Assembly: GCA_002391235.1 (NCBI GenBank)
Contig: DGRX01000025.1
Coordinates: 1-64,000 of the forward strand
Direction: 5' to 3'
Source: Treponema sp. UBA4377
Lineage (GTDB): Bacteria; Spirochaetota; Spirochaetia; Treponematales; Treponemataceae
DNA length: 64,000 nt
In this document: in pieces, positions 18,001-28,381 of the stretch
Numbering within the stretch: position 1 is the first letter of the stretch
Layout of the letters: every line of letters starts with the position of its first letter
Program-made: the position numbers and the translations under genes
The notes under the pieces: model-generated
Databases searched by the model: none
The model's input: only the letters and a program-made list of their open reading frames with translations
What the model was told of the DNA's origin: nothing

Positions 18001-21000
18001 TGAATTTGCTAACGCCGGGCGGCAAGGCTAATACCTTTGGAGCGGTTGGCGCGATTGGCGTTCAACTTATAGACGGAACGACAAGCTCGACTGTAAAAGG
18101 CGGCTCAAACTTAAACGCGGGCAATATAAGCGTCAGCTCCGGCAAAGCCAAAGCCGCCCTTTCCCAAAAGAACACTGACATTGCGGAAGACGGCATACAT
18201 TTGCTGGACAATGATGGCAAGTTTAACTTGGGAGAGGCAAGAGAGATAAAAGACCATGTGACGACAGTTGCGATGGACGGCTCTTTTGTATCGCAGTCGC
18301 AGACAGGGCAGGGAACGGCTTCTTCCGGCGCCGCCGTCGGCGCGAGTGTTATTGTAAAATCCATCGATAGAACTGTAAAGACTTTTATTGACGGTTCAAC
18401 TTTGACGGCAAATAAAATTGACGCTCTGTCAAGCTCCTACAATAAGGACGTTATAATAACTGTCGCGGCGGCCTTTGCCGGCGGCGTTTCGCTGGACAAA
18501 AACAAGCAGGAAGCGGCGAACCGAAACCCGCAGGCGGAAGACCAGCCGCAGGAAATGCAGGATATCGGCGGCTGGATGAACGTGTTGGCCAATGCCAATC
18601 CAGGCGCGCAAGACATCATCAACCTGAACAATTTGCTCAACGGAAACAACCCTAACGAACAAGGCGCCGTAAACGCGCAGGGGCAAGCCGGCGGCAACCA
18701 GCAGATGGCCGAAGGCGTCGCCAACCCTCAAAACGCAAGCGATAATTTTTCATTGGCCTTGGCTGGCTCTGTCAGCGTTCTATGTGACGAGACTGTTGTC
18801 CAAACCGAAATCATAAATTCAACGTTAAAGCCAGTGAACGAATTGAATGTGTCTTCTTCAAGGGATGTTTTCCTCTTGAACGTTACCGGAGGCGTGGCCA
18901 AGGCCGGCAATGTTGGAGGCGGCGCCGCTGTCAATGTGTACTCGGACAAGGGCGCGGCAAAATCAATCGTTGAAAGCTCGATTATTGATTTTACATCCGC
19001 TTCCGGCGATGTACAAAACAAATTTGATCTTTCGGCAACTAGCGGCCGCAAGATTATCGAAACCGCGGTGGGAATCGGCGTCGCAAAAAATGACCAAAAC
19101 AACGTAAAGGCCGCTGTCGGCGGTTCGTTCAACACAAATACAATAAACGACACTACGGAAGCGAAGCTTGTCTCAACGACAATCAGCAAAGAGCATGAAT
19201 CGGCAAAAGACATTGACGTTAATGTAAAGGCCGACGCTCAAACGACCATTTGGAACGCTGGCGGCGACGCAGCCTATGCCGGAGGAAACGACAGCAGCTT
19301 CGCAGTCGGCGCGGGCGTTGCCGGCAATATGGATCTTATAAAGCAAACTGTAAACGCGGAGATCAACGATTCGACTCTAAGCGGCGTTAAAGATGTCGTT
19401 AATTCCGCGGATGCAAGCTATGACATTAATTCCATAGGCGTTGCGGGGGCCATAGCGACAGGCGCCCAAAGTTCCTTTACAATCGATGGCGCTTTGGGGC
19501 TTGAGTTTATTAAAAACAATGTCGCCGCGACGATAAAAGATTCGACAATCTCTTCTTCCGGCGATGTCAAGAACAAAGCCAAGTCAACGATACAAGGACG
19601 GACATTGACTGGAGCCGCTGACATTTCGACTGTAGACAGCAGCTATGGAGTTGGCATCGGCTCCGTCATTCAGATTGACAACAGCAGTGTCATTGCGGAA
19701 CTTTTGGATTCAAAAATACAAAAATCCAAGTCCGTGGAAGTCAGCGCGGATTCCTCTGACAAAAGGCAATTCCTGGCCGCTAACTTAGGCGTTCAAACTG
19801 GAGAGTCCAGCTACGGAATCAACGCAAACGGAATTGTCGGAGTTGTAAAATCGACCGTCAACGCGCTTGTTTCCGGCGCAAGCGAAATAAGCTCGAACGG
19901 AGACGTTAAAATCTCTTCCGTCTATGACAATGAAAACGAGGGAATAACAGCTGTCGCCAATAAAGCCGGAAAGCTTGCGCTTGGCGCGAACATCATTGCA
20001 AATTCCTATGTAAATGACACAACAGCCAAAATTTCATCTTCTTCAAAAATATTAAATGCCAAGAACATTGAAGTTTCAGCAAAATCAAAGGAAAAAATCG
20101 ATTTAATTCCTATTGCGGCTTCAATAGCTTCCAACGGCGCCGGCGCGGTGGCGGCGGACGTTGTGGTTAATGTCATTAAAGACAGTACCAAAGCGAATGC
20201 CGCCGGCGTTTTGACCGCGACTCAAAATTTGACAGTCGCCGCCGACAGCGACACGACCATCAATAGCCGCGGAGGAACGTTGGCAATTTCCGGCGTGGGC
20301 GAGGCGGCGGCCCTTGCGGCGGCGGGCGGCGCCATTAGCGTTGATTATATCGGAAAGACCGTCAACGCTCAAATCGGCGACAAGGATTTACGAACCGCTG
20401 TCAATACGGGCGGCAATGTTTTTGCAACCGCGCTTTCGACAAATTCATTTGGCGGAACTCCTGTAAAAGCCGGCGACGGCGAATACACGCGACAAGACAT
20501 AACTTCCGACTCATATCAAGACAGCCTTGTGAGCGAAGGCAATGACGGCAACTATCGTTTGAACTATGACAGCGATTTTGAAAATTGGAATATGCTCTAT
20601 AACCTTTCGGCTGGCGGCAAGGCCGCTGTTGCCGGAAGCGTCATAGTCAAAACCATAGAAAATACCGTTAATTCCGAGATTTTAAATGCGGATGTCAACA
20701 ACCTTAATAAAGTAAGGGTAATTGCAAGCGATTATTCGATAAAAAATATTATCGTCGGCCAGATAACGGCGTCAAGCAAGGCGACTGTCGGACTTCAGGC
20801 TCTTATAACGAACGACCAAAGCAATACGACAGCCCTTGTTTCAAATTCCAATATAAAAACATGGTCCTCTGTTGATGTTTCGGCAAAAAACCAAAAAGAT
20901 AACAAACAAGTGGTTGTCGCGGGCGGCGCTTCTAGTCACGCTTCAATTATCGGAAATCTTTTGGTCAATACAATAAACGATTCGACAATGGCAAAAATCG

Positions 21001-24000
21001 ACGGTTCAGAAGTAAGCGCCAACGCTTTGAATGTCAGCGCGCAAGAAGACATAAATGCCACAAGAGTTGTTGTAATCGGCTCTGGCGCTGGACAAGGAGC
21101 CGCGATAAATATAAGCCCGCTAATCAACTACTATGGCGATTCCAGCTCAAAAAATGACGGCGAATCGGACGAAGAGTACGAGCAAAGAAGAAAAGGAAAG
21201 ACTATCGCGGAAATTTCCAATTCAACCATAAAAAACGCCAAGGTTGACGTTCAGGCTGACACAAACATCAAGACATGGGATTTGATGCTGGGCGGCGAAG
21301 GAGTGGGCCAGGGCTTTGCCGCGTCTGGCTTTGCCCTTAAGAACACATATGACACAATAACAAAAGCGTTGATTGACAAATCCTCAAGGGTTAATACAGA
21401 AAGGGACGTCGCCCTCAACGCCAATTCTGTCGCCAATTCGCATAATATGATTATCGGCGGTTCTGGAGCGGGCGAGGGAGTCAGCGCGATTGCGAATGTC
21501 ATAATCAATAATATGATTTCTGAGGTTACGGCGAAAATCGCTGATACAGAAATTGAAAAAGCTGGAAACATTACGCTCAACGCAAATAAAGACAAAAAAG
21601 ACTACTTGAAAAATTACGCTTTTTCCGCAAGCGGAGCGGGAATTGGCGCCTCTCTTGTGTCCAATGTCATGTATAACATCTATGACAACAAAGTCGCGGC
21701 GGAAATTGCGAACGCTTCCATTTGGGAGTCGTCTTCAATCAAGGCCAGCGCTTTTTCGGACAGAGACTTGTTTAATTACAATGTCGGCGTTTCAGGAGCT
21801 GGACTTGGCGCGGGTCTTATTGGAAACGCCATTGTAAACAATGTCAGAACCCAAACTTTGGCGACGCTAGACTCTAAAGACAAGTATGTAACAACAAGCG
21901 GCGCGTTGTCTGTCATTGCGAACGACAACACTAAAGCGGACAACACGATTGGCTATGGCGCTGGCGGAGCGGGCGCGGCCGGCGCCAACATAAACCTTTT
22001 CTATTCTGACAACCTTGCAAAGGCGGAAGTCGCTTCTGGCGCGGGACAAATTGAGGCGGGCAGCGCCGAGGTAAAAGCGACGACAACAAGCGCCCTGAAA
22101 AGCGAGACTGTCGGCGTTATAGCGGGCCTTGTAGGAATCGCGGCTGACGTTGAGATTGTCCGGCTTGGCAAGGCTCTTTCCTATGACGAGAATGACACCG
22201 CAAGCGGCATTGACAAGGCTAACGCAAACACAAAGGGCGCCTATGACAATGCAATGGGCAGCGACCCAAAGTATTACGACCCCGCAGACTCGTCAAAGGA
22301 TCAAACAGGATCTGTCGCAAGAGTGAGCGGAAAGTTAAAAAGCCAAAACGATGTTACCGTAAAGGCAGAAAGCAAAGTAAAAGGCTTTGAAACGGATGAA
22401 ATTCTAAAATTGGACAATGTCAATGTTTCCGCAGGAATTGCCAACGTGAATGTTGGAGTAAAAAAAGTAAAAATAGCGAACAATACAATTGCGGAGATTA
22501 TTGGCGGAACTGTTGAAAGCCAAGCCGGCAAGGTTACTGTCGACGCAAAAAGCGCCGCAAAGGTTCAAATAGATTCTGTTGAAGTCAAAGTCTCAGGCGT
22601 TTCGGTTTCTGGCGGAAGCGAAGTGTATGACAACACGTCAAACACTGTCGCCAAAATCGTGGATTCAACTGTAACAGGCGATGGGGTTGACGTTCTTTCA
22701 AAATCGACAAGCCATGGAAAAATCAACGCTGTTCATACAGTTGTCGCGGTAGGCAATGTTGTGGGCGTTGATTTGTCTGAGGCTAAGGATGAAAATAAAA
22801 CAAGCGCCTTGATTTCTGGGGCAGCAAACATTGACGCCAAGACTGGCAAGCTGTCTGTCCACGCAACAGCGGACACAGATTTAAGCTCCAAAAAAACTAA
22901 CGTTAAGGTACAGGGAATAGACCTTGTCACTGTCTCTAAAAATATAGTTGACGCAAGCTCTGTTACAAAAGCGCTTATTGACAACGTTACCGGAAGGATT
23001 GACGCGACTGGAATCGACATTATAACCGATTATATAAAAATGTCCGCTTCCTCAAGTTCAAACTTGGTTTCCGTTTCCGCAGTGACAGGGGCCGAATGGG
23101 AAAAAGGCGGCGCTAAAATGAACGCCCAATTTATTTCTGGCATTAACAGCCCCGACGGCCTTGAAATCGAAAACAATGGACAAACTTTAATCGAAACCGC
23201 AAAAGCCGCTGACGGCAAAAAAATAAGCGCGGAAAGCTCCATCAACAAGACCGCTGTGGAATTGATCGGCTGCTACGGAGGAACCTTTGTCGAGGCCAAA
23301 AACACTGCCGCGTCAAACACATACCTAAAGGCAAAAGACCATAGAGCCAAGTCTCTTGTAATTGACGCCATGCTTGATTCCGCGGCGGACTCTTATCTTG
23401 ACGAAGTTAAGGTTTCTGTCCTAAATGTCACTTCTCTTGGCGCAAGCGCGTTAAACGAAAGCAAGTTGAATGTTGACGTCGCCGGAAAAAATTCAATAGA
23501 GGGCGCTGCCGTAATAAACGCGAAAAACAACGCTTATGCAAAATCTGATTTAGCCACGGTTGGAGTCGGCGTCGCGGTGAGCGGATTAAGAGTCCGAATA
23601 GACTCGGAAGTGGCTGCGGATACCGTCGCAAACATTGGAGGCGACTTTAGCTTTGACAGCGCTGACATCTCTGTCAATACAACAAGAAGCTCTGTTATGA
23701 GCAAGACGTCGCATTCTGGCGGAGCCATAAGCGTAAACGATGCAAAGGCGAAAAACAAACTTGAAGGCAAATCGGAATTAAACATAAATGGCCTCTATAC
23801 CGATTCGTCAATGAATAACGAACTTACGATAAAAAATGACGCGACCAACACGTTCGACATTACTTCAAAAAGCAGTAGCGGCGGAGTTATTAACGTCAGC
23901 GAAGACGATACAAACGCAACATTAAATTCTAACGTGGTTACAAACATTATAGATTCTGTAATCAATTCTAATAAAAAGGTTCTTATAGAGAGCAAAAACG

Positions 24001-27000
24001 ATACGATTGTAAAGGACAGCGCCGTGACAAGCGGCGGAGGTTTTGTCACCATTATTGGTTACGAATCAGACAAGAACTATGCTGCCAACGCAAAATTGTC
24101 TATTAAAAACTCAATGATAAACGCGCGGGACATTGACGCAAACGTGTTGTCTGGCATTCGCTCTCAAAAAGGCGACGGCTATCTCGATTACGACGCCGAA
24201 ACCGGCGGATTTGTCGCAAAAGATTCTGTTAAAGTAAGAAACACTTTTAATCAGAAAGCGGAGCTTGAATTGATAAATTCAAAAATGCTCGCTTCTAATG
24301 ATGCGGAGCTAAAAGCCCAAACTAGCTCTTTGTTTAAGCAAAGCTTGACTTCCAAAGCGAACGGTTTTGTATCGCTTCCAAAATCCAAGTCATATCTTAC
24401 TTCGAACAACACGCAGAGCATTTCGCTTGATTCCGCTTCTATGGTTTTTGCAAAGGATGAAGCAAGGTTCAATCTTGATTCCTCAAACACGCTCGCAGGC
24501 CAAGTTGAGTCAATAGCCAAAAACTTTGCCGGAACTCCCAAAGGCGAGTCTTATGTCACGGCAGTCATCAACAACACCATTGACAATAGCGGAACGATTA
24601 GGGCTGGCAATCTTGTTGACATTAACTTTATGGAAAAATCTAAAAATGACCTTACGGTTGATGTCACTGTCAAAAACAGCGCCGCGGTTGCGTCAACTTC
24701 AAAAGACGGAATGCTTACGCGAACCATAAACAACACTTTGAATGTCAACGACGGGGCCAAAATTGTCTCGGACAAAAATATAGGAATTCATTACTCGGAC
24801 GGTTTTGGCAGCTTGGACTCGACTCTATATTCTAAATCAACGTCATACGCGGCTTTTGGCATACCTATAGTTAAGACAGACACCGACCATCCGATTACAG
24901 ACAATGGACAGGACATGTTTAACTTGAACGGCAAAGTGATTGCCAGAAACAACAGCGAAAAGTACATGAAAATAAATAACGACGGTTCGGTTGACATTTA
25001 CGCCTCCACAGGCTTTACCCAGGATGATTACAAACTTATTCTATATGACGACAACTGGGAAAGAATGAAGGTTGCAAAGAAAGAATCGATAAACGACAAG
25101 CTGGCCAAGATAAACGAAGACATTAGCTCATATGAGGGCATGCAAAGCTCATTGAACACCTCAATGGCTGACTGCGACTCTCAGGTGACAGAGCTGAACG
25201 AGACAATCGATGAGATTAACGCGTTTATAAACAACCAAGACGGCAGTCATATAATCCTTAACAGCGAAGCGGACGACACCGGCGCAAGTGAATTTAACGA
25301 CGCGATTTTCGCCGACTTTAAGCAAAACGTTTGCGCCAATCCCGAAAATCCCGAAGAAGGCAAGATATCTGAGGCCTCTTATGCCGCGATGATTGCCGGC
25401 TACAAGCAATATTTAGAGAATAATCCCAGCGGCGATGAAAGCCCCACTGCTTCTTTAAGCGCTTATCTTCAAACTTACACCCCAACTGATGAAGCCAACC
25501 AAATAACGGACGCTCAAAAAACGACGCTTCTTTCTGTCGCTTCCCAAATCGGAGAAAATTTAAAAGAAAACAAGGGTGACGTCTTTACTTACCAAAAAAT
25601 CAATTCTAGCGTCACATATATCGGCTTAAAAGATTTGGTAAAGAATGAAGCGGGCATGGTTACAGACTGCGGCGATTTGGAAAGTCTGGCCAATAGCATA
25701 AATGAGTTGACGGAAAAGAGCCTTGTCCTAAGCCAGCAATACGATGACCTTGACTCAAAAATATCGGGCTTGCGCAAGCAGATTCAGCCCCTTAATGAAG
25801 AGTTGCAAAACGTGGACAAGCTTCCTGACCCAAACGCTAATGGCGGCATATATTCCGTTGAGTTTAGCGACACCAGGTACCCGGAAAGCAAAATTGACAT
25901 CACTGGCATTAAAAACACAGACATCAAAGGCAACGGCACATTTGAAACCGGCAAAGTTTTATTCAAGGTTGACAACTATTCAACCCGCTCGTTGATATTC
26001 AATAATATCGACACCACCGACATCCCTGAGCTTGGCCTTTACATTAACAATGCAAGTTATGCCAGCTATGCCGATAGCCAGTTGGCTGTAAACAGCGCGA
26101 CAAACGGAACGGAAGGCGTTCACTTTGTGACGCATTCTTCAAGCGGCGAAAGCGGAATTATTGTCAACAATTTCTATGACAATACAAATCCTTATACAGA
26201 CATTGAATATCCATATAAGGATCTTTTAGATGTTCCCAATGAAACGTCTGCCTCCGACATTTTGTTTAAGGGCGCGGTTGAGGCGGCGGCCGGCTTAAAG
26301 GTCTTTAATGACTCTGGCTCAATCTATTTTGAAAAGCTTGACACCGGGCTAATAGGAAGCGCCATTGACTTGGTCGCGACAAAAGGCGATGTTCAGATAC
26401 AAGCCGCCGACAACACAAAACTTGTTTTGACCTCTGACGCCAACATCTTTGCCGGAAACAGCGTGAGCATTGCCGCCGCCGACTACGACATAGACGCCAA
26501 AATAACCGCCGGATACAGCAATGACTTGAACCTAACGATTACAGACGAAATGCTTAACAACCTTTCGTTTGACCCGACGACGGGCCACGACGGCCTCTTG
26601 ATCGACCTTGGACCGACTCCTTGGCTAAATGAAAAAAACAATATCAAGGCCCTTTATGATGCCGACTACGAACGGATAATGCTTTTTGATGTAAATGAAC
26701 CCGTTAGGCCAAATGTTGATGTTTCGCAAAGAGGAAAGATAAACATTTCTCCTGGCTCAAGCGCGTCCAAAATAAATATGGATAAGGTCAAGGGCTACGA
26801 GGGGGCTCAGACTGTTACAATAAAGAATGAAACTAACAAGCTTTTGAGTGTGTATAACGTATTCGCTACAGGCGACATAGATATAGACAGCAAAGGCTCT
26901 ATTATACAATGGATGCCAATTTTGTCTTATGAGGGAAATACTTCGATAAAGTCTGAAGGAAACATTCAAACAACCGCTCCTGTATATTCTGCAGGTAACG

Positions 27001-28337
27001 TTGGCATTGAGAATAAAGGCAATGCCAATGGAATTATTATTGAAGAGATTATTGTAACCATGGAAGGGGATATATCTATAAAGAATTCACTGGGGCACGT
27101 CGTTTTGAAGGATGGCGCGGGCCTGTTGAATTTTAGCAGCCCTAATGGAAGCAAAAAATACGGCATATCTATAGAGAATAAAGCCACAAATTCGGCTATC
27201 CATTTGCATGGAACGATATATAATGAAGGCGGCGGCGACATTGTCATCACAAATAATGGCGACGGTGGGGGGCAAGACATAGGACTGTATCTTTACAACC
27301 AAATAGAAAACACAAAAGGAGACATTATAATTAATAACGCCAATTCAAATATAGAGCTCGCCAATTTAAGTTATGAGGGATCCGCGATCCTTAGAACAGG
27401 CGAAGGAAATATTGTCATCAATCAAGTTGGCGGAAATATTGGAAATATGAACCCTATATATACGCCAGTGATTGAGTCAGGCGGAAATTTGACTATAAAT
27501 GTTACGGACGGCAACATAGGCCTTGTTGAAGGCGAGATTAGAAGCGCGATTAATATAAAGGTTCTTGGCTCTGTAGAAAGCATAAGCGCGAATGATATAT
27601 ATGCCGATATGAATGTCCTTGGCTCTGTTAAAAAGTTGACCGCAAATTATGCAGACGTCAATTTGTCCGGCCTTGGAGTCATTGACGTATTGCGAGCCAA
27701 TAACGCCAACATCAATTGTTCCGAAATTCGCTTGGCAATAAATGACGGCATAATCAATAATTATGCGGAATTTAGAAACAGAAGCAAGACGGCGGTTGTC
27801 AGCAACAACAACTTGGACCTTGTCGATTACGCGGACATTCAACTTTATACAGCCAAGACTGGCTCATTCTCGCTTCTTCTTGACGACACAATCAACATGA
27901 GGACAAACGCTCCTGTTGTCTACAACAACCCTGACATGCTTGCGAACGGTTATCATAGCGAGGGAAATTTTGTAACCAAGGGCCAAAAAGAAACCAAAGT
28001 CTTGTACGAAAGCGTAAAATCGCTTGAGGCTGACGATAATACAGACGCGGGCGGCAAAACTAAAAAGCATGGCGCCGTCCGGCTTGACGCGTCTAAGAAC
28101 AAAGCCTTGACCGCGGATTTTACAGTCTACGAGCTTTCGACAGACGGAGCTGTTGTTAAGAATGACAAGAACTTAAAGAAAGGCGACATAACGGCAATTA
28201 CGTTTGACCTTTCGGACGTTACGGTAAACGCTAGGGTCATTGATGTTGCGGATGGCAAGGCAAGCCTTGAGTTTATTGACATGACAAAGGAAGATGAGGA
28301 TAAATTTTATAACATGTTCAACTCTCTTGTTCAATAA
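15099..28337 (+). CDS. Giant TpsA-type filamentous adhesin (LktA/FHA-like)
   Basis: A 4,412-residue secreted exoprotein, the partner of the TpsB transporter. Signal peptide MRGFRDFCNRFTAALLCLSV... cleaved near LFA-DE. Residues ~30-200 are the TPS secretion domain, with an LktA-like pattern (FVNLVDSQITINGIVNTMKG, AIFVSPNGMVVGSSGFLNVG, then a 'SVLTP' strand). The bulk is beta-helix built from hundreds of short repeats of the types 'VDNSTIDA', 'VEVSAKS' and 'GAGAGxGA'. Two coiled coils interrupt it (~3320-3375 and ~3525-3575). No nuclease or peptidase toxin domain was recognised at the C-terminus, so an adhesin or leukotoxin-like role fits better than contact-dependent inhibition. An ATG 63 bases upstream exists, but the promoter lies between the two, so 15099 is preferred. 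Base composition is more AT-rich than that of its neighbours. Confidence 0.88.
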   Translation: MRGFRDFCNRFTAALLCLSVFVINAPVALFADEFITGVDPSGNTYNIEAEKISGDTGFRHYDNFSLENGYIANLIYNDTYSKFVNLVDSQITINGIVNTMKGGNFYNGHAIFVSPNGMVVGSSGFLNVGSLSVLTPSQGKFDDFVSAYGAGSLSPYVVGGDSYKGLITDSHGNIVINGKILSRGDVNLFGDTIAIQGENGNKAGIVAGWQDSNTSFSDLQSAKNTFNSLVSNNITDATNFALKDGKIKIVAGYKELDENNKPDSIAKKAEVTIENAQIGASEVEVKANSTREFTTFDIFDSNNDGSVYDTANASDAISSKITIKDSSVAGESVDIAATSQAALSRDINMSIPTVFLWLLDSDDAKIDDFFSGGIYDGFEGARTSAVIDIVDSSIQATKNDLKITSSAMASTSISSMIGEVIPHIFYGYGTKTESKVNVKNSAIKAKNDVEINALSQNLMNAAISNKGGISIQAENAYDLAFVKNSTAADTKITIDNSTVEGKNVSAQALAYNKLKNKIDLKALIGENDFASYGPNGQGGQGGSGAVAGVLMNDTDIQSAVEVLNGSAITAAGDVVLNAFNLNDVNNNVSSTIVDPTGSVKNMKESDSFFGRLKNGFKTLGGEAKQWSTFTFRDFRDKFKTKINNTKSIWNQNYQGLEEKAIFQLGTGALFNNGKTANNVIVDHSTISAGKDIDIKAHTVDLTANAVASFAKQDVKIGGAFSLSINDEKNDNKVDIIDSIIKTSGSGSTINVDSIVELPAQQGTLGVSMKLPEVLAGLVDKTGAGIGNLLGINTVEGWKGDLTLGMDFNYGAQDNWEFGFHSYNQDAPGSGVMPEVGILGFYNNFALASAKGDVTGLSGAVAVNSVENNSDINVTRSNIEAKNSLADGVYMNSIISAAAHDAIDFMASLSIARVTDLVDPNNAAGTSAVGGSVLVQNFTNNAKTTVDNSTIDAKGGNLELNSAAEQSYLNLLTPGGKANTFGAVGAIGVQLIDGTTSSTVKGGSNLNAGNISVSSGKAKAALSQKNTDIAEDGIHLLDNDGKFNLGEAREIKDHVTTVAMDGSFVSQSQTGQGTASSGAAVGASVIVKSIDRTVKTFIDGSTLTANKIDALSSSYNKDVIITVAAAFAGGVSLDKNKQEAANRNPQAEDQPQEMQDIGGWMNVLANANPGAQDIINLNNLLNGNNPNEQGAVNAQGQAGGNQQMAEGVANPQNASDNFSLALAGSVSVLCDETVVQTEIINSTLKPVNELNVSSSRDVFLLNVTGGVAKAGNVGGGAAVNVYSDKGAAKSIVESSIIDFTSASGDVQNKFDLSATSGRKIIETAVGIGVAKNDQNNVKAAVGGSFNTNTINDTTEAKLVSTTISKEHESAKDIDVNVKADAQTTIWNAGGDAAYAGGNDSSFAVGAGVAGNMDLIKQTVNAEINDSTLSGVKDVVNSADASYDINSIGVAGAIATGAQSSFTIDGALGLEFIKNNVAATIKDSTISSSGDVKNKAKSTIQGRTLTGAADISTVDSSYGVGIGSVIQIDNSSVIAELLDSKIQKSKSVEVSADSSDKRQFLAANLGVQTGESSYGINANGIVGVVKSTVNALVSGASEISSNGDVKISSVYDNENEGITAVANKAGKLALGANIIANSYVNDTTAKISSSSKILNAKNIEVSAKSKEKIDLIPIAASIASNGAGAVAADVVVNVIKDSTKANAAGVLTATQNLTVAADSDTTINSRGGTLAISGVGEAAALAAAGGAISVDYIGKTVNAQIGDKDLRTAVNTGGNVFATALSTNSFGGTPVKAGDGEYTRQDITSDSYQDSLVSEGNDGNYRLNYDSDFENWNMLYNLSAGGKAAVAGSVIVKTIENTVNSEILNADVNNLNKVRVIASDYSIKNIIVGQITASSKATVGLQALITNDQSNTTALVSNSNIKTWSSVDVSAKNQKDNKQVVVAGGASSHASIIGNLLVNTINDSTMAKIDGSEVSANALNVSAQEDINATRVVVIGSGAGQGAAINISPLINYYGDSSSKNDGESDEEYEQRRKGKTIAEISNSTIKNAKVDVQADTNIKTWDLMLGGEGVGQGFAASGFALKNTYDTITKALIDKSSRVNTERDVALNANSVANSHNMIIGGSGAGEGVSAIANVIINNMISEVTAKIADTEIEKAGNITLNANKDKKDYLKNYAFSASGAGIGASLVSNVMYNIYDNKVAAEIANASIWESSSIKASAFSDRDLFNYNVGVSGAGLGAGLIGNAIVNNVRTQTLATLDSKDKYVTTSGALSVIANDNTKADNTIGYGAGGAGAAGANINLFYSDNLAKAEVASGAGQIEAGSAEVKATTTSALKSETVGVIAGLVGIAADVEIVRLGKALSYDENDTASGIDKANANTKGAYDNAMGSDPKYYDPADSSKDQTGSVARVSGKLKSQNDVTVKAESKVKGFETDEILKLDNVNVSAGIANVNVGVKKVKIANNTIAEIIGGTVESQAGKVTVDAKSAAKVQIDSVEVKVSGVSVSGGSEVYDNTSNTVAKIVDSTVTGDGVDVLSKSTSHGKINAVHTVVAVGNVVGVDLSEAKDENKTSALISGAANIDAKTGKLSVHATADTDLSSKKTNVKVQGIDLVTVSKNIVDASSVTKALIDNVTGRIDATGIDIITDYIKMSASSSSNLVSVSAVTGAEWEKGGAKMNAQFISGINSPDGLEIENNGQTLIETAKAADGKKISAESSINKTAVELIGCYGGTFVEAKNTAASNTYLKAKDHRAKSLVIDAMLDSAADSYLDEVKVSVLNVTSLGASALNESKLNVDVAGKNSIEGAAVINAKNNAYAKSDLATVGVGVAVSGLRVRIDSEVAADTVANIGGDFSFDSADISVNTTRSSVMSKTSHSGGAISVNDAKAKNKLEGKSELNINGLYTDSSMNNELTIKNDATNTFDITSKSSSGGVINVSEDDTNATLNSNVVTNIIDSVINSNKKVLIESKNDTIVKDSAVTSGGGFVTIIGYESDKNYAANAKLSIKNSMINARDIDANVLSGIRSQKGDGYLDYDAETGGFVAKDSVKVRNTFNQKAELELINSKMLASNDAELKAQTSSLFKQSLTSKANGFVSLPKSKSYLTSNNTQSISLDSASMVFAKDEARFNLDSSNTLAGQVESIAKNFAGTPKGESYVTAVINNTIDNSGTIRAGNLVDINFMEKSKNDLTVDVTVKNSAAVASTSKDGMLTRTINNTLNVNDGAKIVSDKNIGIHYSDGFGSLDSTLYSKSTSYAAFGIPIVKTDTDHPITDNGQDMFNLNGKVIARNNSEKYMKINNDGSVDIYASTGFTQDDYKLILYDDNWERMKVAKKESINDKLAKINEDISSYEGMQSSLNTSMADCDSQVTELNETIDEINAFINNQDGSHIILNSEADDTGASEFNDAIFADFKQNVCANPENPEEGKISEASYAAMIAGYKQYLENNPSGDESPTASLSAYLQTYTPTDEANQITDAQKTTLLSVASQIGENLKENKGDVFTYQKINSSVTYIGLKDLVKNEAGMVTDCGDLESLANSINELTEKSLVLSQQYDDLDSKISGLRKQIQPLNEELQNVDKLPDPNANGGIYSVEFSDTRYPESKIDITGIKNTDIKGNGTFETGKVLFKVDNYSTRSLIFNNIDTTDIPELGLYINNASYASYADSQLAVNSATNGTEGVHFVTHSSSGESGIIVNNFYDNTNPYTDIEYPYKDLLDVPNETSASDILFKGAVEAAAGLKVFNDSGSIYFEKLDTGLIGSAIDLVATKGDVQIQAADNTKLVLTSDANIFAGNSVSIAAADYDIDAKITAGYSNDLNLTITDEMLNNLSFDPTTGHDGLLIDLGPTPWLNEKNNIKALYDADYERIMLFDVNEPVRPNVDVSQRGKINISPGSSASKINMDKVKGYEGAQTVTIKNETNKLLSVYNVFATGDIDIDSKGSIIQWMPILSYEGNTSIKSEGNIQTTAPVYSAGNVGIENKGNANGIIIEEIIVTMEGDISIKNSLGHVVLKDGAGLLNFSSPNGSKKYGISIENKATNSAIHLHGTIYNEGGGDIVITNNGDGGGQDIGLYLYNQIENTKGDIIINNANSNIELANLSYEGSAILRTGEGNIVINQVGGNIGNMNPIYTPVIESGGNLTINVTDGNIGLVEGEIRSAINIKVLGSVESISANDIYADMNVLGSVKKLTANYADVNLSGLGVIDVLRANNANINCSEIRLAINDGIINNYAEFRNRSKTAVVSNNNLDLVDYADIQLYTAKTGSFSLLLDDTINMRTNAPVVYNNPDMLANGYHSEGNFVTKGQKETKVLYESVKSLEADDNTDAGGKTKKHGAVRLDASKNKALTADFTVYELSTDGAVVKNDKNLKKGDITAITFDLSDVTVNARVIDVADGKASLEFIDMTKEDEDKFYNMFNSLVQ

Positions 28338-28381
28338 AGTTGAACTTAATAAAAAAAAATTAGCTTAAGGAGAAACGGAAA

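Noticed and set aside
28315..28350. GTTCAAC/GTTGAAC hairpin after tpsA as a terminator
   Set aside because: It is followed by A-rich sequence rather than a T-tract on the coding strand.
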